From the NCBI GenBank assembly GCA_964563925.1, contig CAZLZD010000083.1:1-11276 (forward strand): a stretch of DNA of 11,276 nt, written 5' to 3'. The notes below the pieces were generated by a model, which searched no databases, had not been told where the DNA came from, and saw only the letters and a program-made list of their open reading frames with translations. This stretch comes from JAUILA01 sp964563925 (lineage in GTDB: Bacteria > Bacteroidota > Bacteroidia > Cytophagales > Cyclobacteriaceae). Position numbers and translations under genes: made by a program. Shown here piece after piece: positions 6,285 to 11,276 of the stretch. The number at the start of each line of letters is the position of its first letter. Position 1 is the first letter of the stretch.

Positions 6285-7922
6285 CTATCTGTTCTGATTT
6301 GCCTCCGTAAGGTTCGGGTTGGCATCGATTTCAGCCTGAGGGATCTTAAAGATCCAGTCATTATTCACTGAAGGACGTTCCTGCATGAAGCCATCTCCAT
6401 AGTAACCGAGGTCCGCACCGGAGTTTGTCAGGTCAAGCGGCTCATCCCAGCGAATGTGGTTTTCATAACCAAAACCTTCGCCATACATTTCAACATACCA
6501 TTGGAATTTGATCTCATCCATCAATTGCTCCTGGGTAGTAAAGACACTGGCATCATAATCAGGATTCCTGGACTCAACCAACGTCTGCAGTGCTTCCTGC
6601 GCCGCTCCGATGTCATTTTGCATTGCATGAGCTTCCGCTTCAATCAGGTACATCTCCGAAGTACGCATGAGAATGATATCATCCGGATCTATCGTCCCGG
6701 GATTCTTATTCTTGAATTTGTAATGCATGTACGGGTGTGTATTGTGGCCCGTAGAATTTGTTCCGTATACGGTACGAATAGAATCCCTGACAAATATAAA
6801 CCTGTCCTGATCATCGTAATTCGGGTCTGTAGCGGCACTTCCACCCTGATCGTTATTGGCGGATGGGTTCGTATTTGGCGCCAATGGCAGAACCACATCT
6901 TTCCGGTAATCGGAATCGGGGATCTGGTTGTAGATCTCGGCATTGAAAATTTTAGGATTCCCCCGGTTCTGACTTCCATTAAACGTGTTCGATATAAGAT
7001 AGAAGTAGGACCTGAAGAATACAGTTTCAGTACTGATCACATTACTACCCCAGATCACTTCTGGAAGATCAAGGGTGTTAAAACCGGATTTCCACTCCTC
7101 TTCAGACATAAGCGGATATCCTTCCCTTGCCATTTCCGCTGCGGTGGCCGCCGTGGCCCAATCGCCGCTTGACAGGGCAATACGTGCCTGCAAGCCATAC
7201 GCTACATTAAGGTTTAGATTGGATTTGCAAAAGGTCGGGCCTGTGCAACGGGGACTTGCTTCTTCAAAGTATGAAATGGATTCACTGATATCTGAATACA
7301 TTAAATCATAGATTTCCTGAACAGTTGCCCTGGGACCACTGGTATACGGAGGTTTCGTGCCTGTTTGCAAGGGTACTCCCGGATCTGTTGCCGGAGTACC
7401 AACCAGATAGCCCTTCGCAAAATGCGTGATCAGGTCATAATAGGCATACGCACGATAGGCATAGGCCTGTCCTAAAATATCGGCCATATCGGCATCTACC
7501 GGAATCCCCTCTTCTTCGACTTTATTAATAATAGCACTGGCACTGGCAATCACATGATAACGCTGATACCAGCGATGGAAATTTATCCCATCGGTTGGTA
7601 ACGTATGTGCATTCCATTGCAACTCAGCCCTGAGCCAGCCGTTACCCGGTGCAGAATGTATGACATTTCCGACGATGGCATCATCGGAGGACACCCAATA
7701 GTGTTCACCGGAGAAGGTTGAGGATCCTCCAGGTAAAATCACTTGAGATTGAGCATATAATAAGCGATGAAGTCCATTAATGACTAATCGCATATTATCT
7801 GCTGTTGACAGCGCATCAGCTGATGCGATCGCATCAGTTGGCGTCCGATCCAGAAATTCTTCCTCACAACTCGCAGTGAGAAGAAGAAATGGAAGTAGTA
7901 TATATATAAATTTACGATTCAT
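6285..7922 (-). CDS. SusD/RagB-family surface lipoprotein (nutrient-binding partner of SusC)
   Basis: The protein has 545 residues, within the normal SusD range. The signal peptide ends in L-T-A-S-C, giving lipidated Cys19 followed at once by E-E-E, an acidic patch consistent with the export signal that sends Bacteroidota lipoproteins to the outer face. The opening E-F-L-D-R-T-P-T-D-A is the standard SusD start. The N-terminal domain (~40-250) has TPR-like helices, including A-D-I-L-G-Q-A-Y-A-Y-R-A-Y-A-Y-Y-D-L and L-N-V-A-Y-G-L-Q-A-R-I-A-L; the C-terminal part contains D-I-I-L-M-R-T-S-E-M-Y-L-I-E-A-E-A and ends I-F-K-I-P-Q-A-E-I-D-A-N-P-N-L-T, the usual final motif. Cys226 and Cys232 may form a small disulfide loop before the TPR helix. 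It starts 12 nt after the susC stop with an A-rich leader, so the two form one operon. The ligand (glycan, peptide or other) cannot be told from sequence. Confidence 0.95.
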   Translation of the reverse strand: MNRKFIYILLPFLLLTASCEEEFLDRTPTDAIASADALSTADNMRLVINGLHRLLYAQSQVILPGGSSTFSGEHYWVSSDDAIVGNVIHSAPGNGWLRAELQWNAHTLPTDGINFHRWYQRYHVIASASAIINKVEEEGIPVDADMADILGQAYAYRAYAYYDLITHFAKGYLVGTPATDPGVPLQTGTKPPYTSGPRATVQEIYDLMYSDISESISYFEEASPRCTGPTFCKSNLNLNVAYGLQARIALSSGDWATAATAAEMAREGYPLMSEEEWKSGFNTLDLPEVIWGSNVISTETVFFRSYFYLISNTFNGSQNRGNPKIFNAEIYNQIPDSDYRKDVVLPLAPNTNPSANNDQGGSAATDPNYDDQDRFIFVRDSIRTVYGTNSTGHNTHPYMHYKFKNKNPGTIDPDDIILMRTSEMYLIEAEAHAMQNDIGAAQEALQTLVESRNPDYDASVFTTQEQLMDEIKFQWYVEMYGEGFGYENHIRWDEPLDLTNSGADLGYYGDGFMQERPSVNNDWIFKIPQAEIDANPNLTEANQNR

Positions 7923-7934
7923 TTTTTTTCGATT

Positions 7935-10900
7935 TTAGAGACCAATGTTCAAACCAACTGAAAATATCTTGTTAGGATTGTAATCATTCCCTGATCCAGT
8001 TCCGGCAAGATTATACTGAGGGTTGAGTCCCTGACGTTCAGATTTAAACCACAGGTTCTCTCCGGATACAAATATGCTTAAGTTATTCAGACCAGTTCTG
8101 TCCAGAACATTGTTATTGAACGAATAAGACAAATTGATATTACGAAGTGACATCCACGAGGCATCCGTCAGAAAACGGGTTGACTGTGTTTGTACCTGGT
8201 CTGCATTTCCATTTTCAAGCCTGGGAACGCTGGTAATATCACCCGGCTGCTTCCATGCATTTAGCTGATCCACGTGATGCGATTCTCCGAAATCCCCACT
8301 GCTCATCATGGCAGAATATCCGTTATCCAGTATTTTTCCTCCCTTGGAGAACGCGAACAGTACATTCAATGTGAAACCTTTGTAGCTCAATGTATTGGAA
8401 ACTGAGCCGATCAGGTCAGGTATTGAACTATCACCTGTGAATGCCCTTCCGGCTTCTGCCCAGTCATTTGTAGTTACCTGATTTCCTTCACCGTCCAGCA
8501 CGGGAACTCCATTTCCGGTTTCCGGATCATCCTCAAAAACATAATACAGCTGATCTCCTGTTGCAGGATCCACCCCTGCCGTATGATAAATGTAAAAATC
8601 ATACCTTGAACGGCCCACATCCCATCTCTTTGACCCATTCTGAAATGGATCCGGAATGCTTGTAATCTCATTGTTTAATGTAGTGGCCAGTGCGGTGAGA
8701 TCCCAGGTCAATCCGTCATAATCGCGAAGAATATGCCCTGTGAGGGAAATTTCCATACCACTGTTATACATATCAGCGACATTGCCAGGTATTGAGTTCA
8801 AGCCATTTGAAATAGCAATGGGAATGTTGTACAACAAATCGGTGGAATTACGCTTGTAGTATTCGACCGTACCTTCGACAAGAAAATCGAAAAGTGCAAA
8901 ATCGAGTGCTACGTCAAAGCTCTCTATAGTCTCCCAAGTAAGGGCAGAATTTCCAAGGTCCGACAAGGTAATGGCCGGATTTCCTGCATTCGATGTCAGG
9001 GCATATCTCGCCTGCCAGATATAGAAATCGCCCAGGTTGTCATTTCCAACTTCACCGTACGACGCACGGAGCTTTAAGTCATCGACAAATGACACATCCC
9101 TCATGAAGCTTTCTTCGCTAACTCTCCAGGATGCCCCCGCTGAATAGAAATTACCCCACCTGACATCAGGCCCGAATACCGAGCTTCCGTCTCTACGGCC
9201 TGACATGGAGAGATAATACTTATTCTTGTAGTTATAGTTAACACGGGCAAAATAACCTTCAAGACCCTTGTCTGTGGTTGCTCCGCCAATGCTGACAGGT
9301 ACTGAGAAGTTGTCAAACTCATAAATTCCGACGGCAACCTGGGTTGTGGCGAATGTTGAATTATCAGAAAAAGTCCGCTCAAAACTTTCGTGACCCAGCG
9401 TCACATCAAGTGAGTGGACGTCATTGAACCTGTTCTCATACGAAATAACCTGGTTGAAATTCTCCACAATTCGGCGATACCATGTTTCAGCATAACGGGC
9501 AGTCGGCTGTCCGTCACCCACTTCGGCATTCTCATAATCCTTAAGTGTGCGATCCTGATAATCCCTTCCGTAAGTTATCCTTGCCGAAAGGCCTTTAACC
9601 CAGGGAACATTAAACTCTGCATAGGATCTGAATCCATACCCATTTTCCCTGTCAAATATATCGTTCAGAATAGCTTCTTCGATGGCATGCCTGCCCGGAC
9701 TTTGTGGTCTCGGTGAAATACCATATTGACTGTATCCTTCACCCCGGTCAAACAATCTGTTTCCGGCAGCATCTGTCACAATCTGACCTGTTGCATCATC
9801 TATGAGATAAACAGGATAAATGGCTCCCATATTCTTGGCGAAACCAAACGGGTTCACGATACTACCCGTACCTGCTCCTCCAACACCGCCCTGGTCAGAA
9901 AGTGATAAGTTAATATTACCCCCGATGGTCAGCCAGTCTTTAGCGTCATAATCTACCTTTAACCGTGTGGTTAAGCGCTCAAAATCACTTTCTATCACAT
10001 AGCCTTCTTCTTTAAGGTACCCTGTGGAAAAGAACAGGGAAGTGTTTTTATTACCTCCTGATATACTCAGGTTATGGTTTTGCCGGTATCCCTGCCGCTG
10101 AAGGACGTCAAACCAGTCCAGGCTCGGATAACGAACTTGTGCATTCGGGTTAATCCGGCCATCTGTGCCGACAATCTGATCATTGGGCACATTAAACGGG
10201 TTATATCCCAAACGATTATAGATCGTGGCAGAAGCCTCACCAGCCGGGTCCGGATCACCATCAGCGATCAACGAGTTTTTATAGGCTTCCCACATAACCT
10301 CGTAATACTGCTGAGGATTTGTGGCTTCATACTGTTCGATGGCCGGAGACATCCACCCATACTGGGTTGAAAAGTTAACCTGAGTCGGTTTTCCCTTGCC
10401 CCCGCTTTTGGTCGTGATGATCACCACACCATTTGCCGCACGTGATCCGTACAGGGAGGTTGACGCGGCATCTTTCAGTACCGTCATGGATTCAATATCA
10501 TCCTGGTTTATCAGGGAAATGGACCCCTCAAACTGGACACCATCCACAATAAATAACGGGTCAGTAGAGCCTCCGTTAAGGGTACCCACCCCACGAATTA
10601 CCAGGTTTGGCGAAGAACCCGGGGCTCCCGAAGAGTTAATAAACTGGACCCCAGTGGCGTTGCCCTCGATGGCTGACAGCGGATTGGTTACAGGCCGTAA
10701 ATCAAAACTCTCCGACCCGATCGTCGAAGCCGAGCCTGTGAAATCCCTTTTGGTGCTTGTACCGTACGCCGTAATGATTACTTCGGCCAGTTGCTCAGCA
10801 CTCTGACTCATGCTTACATTAATAACGCTTCGGTTATTTACGGGTATTTCCTGACTCGCAAATCCAATAAAACTAAATACCAGGATCGAATTATTATCAG

Positions 10901-11102
10901 GAACTTCAATGGAGTAATTTCCATTAACGTCGGTCACCACCCCGATTGTGGTGCCCTTAACAAGGACATTCACTCCGGGGAGTTCGGATCCGTCGTCTTC
11001 GCTTGTCACCTTTCCGGTGACTCTGATGTTGTCTTGCGCCCATAGATTGCCACAGGCAAAAAACAGCATCAAGGTAAAATAAATAAGTAATTTTTGCTTC
11101 AT
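7935..11102 (-). CDS. SusC/RagA-family TonB-linked outer-membrane receptor
   Basis: The protein has 1055 residues, full length. Residues 1-23 form a Sec signal peptide (cleavage near W-A-Q/D). Residues ~26-99 form a carboxypeptidase-regulatory-like beta-sandwich (V-T-G-K-V-T-S-E-D-D-G-S-E-L-P-G-V-N-V and D-V-N-G-N-Y-S-I), and E-V-I-I-T-A-Y-G at 107-114 leads into the plug (~114-235). The plug carries the family signature: D-P-L-F-I-V-D-G-V-Q at 181-190, I-E-S-M-T-V-L-K-D-A-A-S-T-S-L-Y-G-S-R-A-A-N-G-V at 203-226, and I-T-T-K-S-G. The remainder is a 22-strand type beta-barrel that ends I-F-S-V-G-L-N-I-G-L. There is no N-terminal STN domain, so this receptor does not itself signal to a FecR-type anti-sigma factor. 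With SusD it would bind and import a ligand using TonB/ExbBD energy. The substrate is unknown: no degradative enzyme gene adjoins the pair in the window. Confidence 0.96.
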   Translation of the reverse strand: MKQKLLIYFTLMLFFACGNLWAQDNIRVTGKVTSEDDGSELPGVNVLVKGTTIGVVTDVNGNYSIEVPDNNSILVFSFIGFASQEIPVNNRSVINVSMSQSAEQLAEVIITAYGTSTKRDFTGSASTIGSESFDLRPVTNPLSAIEGNATGVQFINSSGAPGSSPNLVIRGVGTLNGGSTDPLFIVDGVQFEGSISLINQDDIESMTVLKDAASTSLYGSRAANGVVIITTKSGGKGKPTQVNFSTQYGWMSPAIEQYEATNPQQYYEVMWEAYKNSLIADGDPDPAGEASATIYNRLGYNPFNVPNDQIVGTDGRINPNAQVRYPSLDWFDVLQRQGYRQNHNLSISGGNKNTSLFFSTGYLKEEGYVIESDFERLTTRLKVDYDAKDWLTIGGNINLSLSDQGGVGGAGTGSIVNPFGFAKNMGAIYPVYLIDDATGQIVTDAAGNRLFDRGEGYSQYGISPRPQSPGRHAIEEAILNDIFDRENGYGFRSYAEFNVPWVKGLSARITYGRDYQDRTLKDYENAEVGDGQPTARYAETWYRRIVENFNQVISYENRFNDVHSLDVTLGHESFERTFSDNSTFATTQVAVGIYEFDNFSVPVSIGGATTDKGLEGYFARVNYNYKNKYYLSMSGRRDGSSVFGPDVRWGNFYSAGASWRVSEESFMRDVSFVDDLKLRASYGEVGNDNLGDFYIWQARYALTSNAGNPAITLSDLGNSALTWETIESFDVALDFALFDFLVEGTVEYYKRNSTDLLYNIPIAISNGLNSIPGNVADMYNSGMEISLTGHILRDYDGLTWDLTALATTLNNEITSIPDPFQNGSKRWDVGRSRYDFYIYHTAGVDPATGDQLYYVFEDDPETGNGVPVLDGEGNQVTTNDWAEAGRAFTGDSSIPDLIGSVSNTLSYKGFTLNVLFAFSKGGKILDNGYSAMMSSGDFGESHHVDQLNAWKQPGDITSVPRLENGNADQVQTQSTRFLTDASWMSLRNINLSYSFNNNVLDRTGLNNLSIFVSGENLWFKSERQGLNPQYNLAGTGSGNDYNPNKIFSVGLNIGL

Positions 11103-11222
11103 ATTAAGCTAGTTTAAAGTGAAAGAAATATTAGTAAGTATATATTAATTGAACACATATTAGTTACATAAGAATACTTAAGTAGATCTGGCGGGTTTTT
11201 GTGTATGGATTGGTAAGACCCC

Positions 11223-11253
11223 TAAAAATAGGCCTTAAAATTTCTTGCTACAA
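11223..11253 (-). promoter_or_regulatory. Candidate Bacteroidota-type promoter for susC-susD
   Basis: Read on the minus strand there is a TTG (11253-11251), a 20-nt spacer and TATTTTTA (11230-11223). This matches the Bacteroidota primary-sigma pattern TTG...TAnnTTTG at every fixed position except the last base, with near-normal spacing. Transcription would start near 11216 and give a leader of roughly 110 nt before the susC ATG at 11102. The match is by eye and the AT-rich background makes chance hits likely. The leader region 11103-11215 shows no other convincing element. Confidence 0.35.
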
Positions 11254-11276
11254 GTTGTGATCCGAAATCGTGAACA

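Noticed and set aside
6456..7172. Long plus-strand open frame (238 codons) opposite susD
   Set aside because: It lies wholly antisense to a well-supported SusD gene, has no recognisable domain and has the low-complexity I/R-rich composition of a shadow frame.
10396..10806. Plus-strand 136-codon frame opposite the SusC plug domain
   Set aside because: It is the mirror of the highly conserved SusC plug motifs and shows no protein family features of its own.
1..11276. Search for CRISPR arrays, tandem repeats, tRNA genes, insertion sequences, toxin-antitoxin or phage-defence genes
   Set aside because: No spaced direct repeats, cloverleaf structures, transposase or nuclease/helicase domains were seen on either strand.

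Overview
The window looks like ordinary chromosomal DNA of a Bacteroidota bacterium. The best evidence is a complete SusC/SusD outer-membrane uptake pair on the minus strand, several type II (lipoprotein) signal peptides, and gene starts preceded by A-rich sequence instead of Shine-Dalgarno sites. The moderate base composition and the SusC/SusD style suggest an environmental member, perhaps of the Cytophagales, but the genus cannot be read from the sequence. I see no rRNA, tRNA, CRISPR array, insertion sequence, integrase or phage gene.

Layout, left to right. (1) 2-175 (+) is the C-terminal end of a Crp/Fnr-type regulator cut by the window edge, followed by a small four-helix membrane protein (240-635, +). 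(2) 707-889 (-) is a remnant holding only the last ~55 residues of a class C beta-lactamase-family serine hydrolase. It abuts a 484-residue right-handed beta-helix lipoprotein (1021-2475, -). (3) A 437-bp divergent intergenic region contains a perfect 16-bp palindrome and leads to a VOC/glyoxalase-fold protein (2913-3356, +). (4) A succinate-semialdehyde-dehydrogenase-like aldehyde dehydrogenase (3383-4777, -) converges on the VOC gene and diverges from a small NTF2-like lipoprotein (4954-5439, +). (5) A membrane-anchored protein of unknown function (5680-6177, +) converges on susD. (6) A susC-susD operon (11102 down to 6285, -) has a 12-nt intergenic gap, a terminator hairpin after susD and a candidate Bacteroidota-type promoter upstream of susC.

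How the genes work together. Only the SusC/SusD pair is a clear functional unit: SusD would capture a ligand at the cell surface and SusC would import it using TonB energy. No glycosidase, lyase catalytic domain, sigma/anti-sigma pair or hybrid two-component sensor lies next to it in this window, so the substrate is unknown. The beta-helix lipoprotein could act on or bind a polysaccharide, but it lies about 4 kb away in a separate transcription unit and the link is weak. The other genes look like single-gene housekeeping or accessory units with alternating orientation. I did not find a convincing undescribed multi-gene system. The most checkable leads are the beta-lactamase remnant at the edge of the beta-helix gene, the palindromes in the divergent promoter regions, and an orphan SusCD pair.
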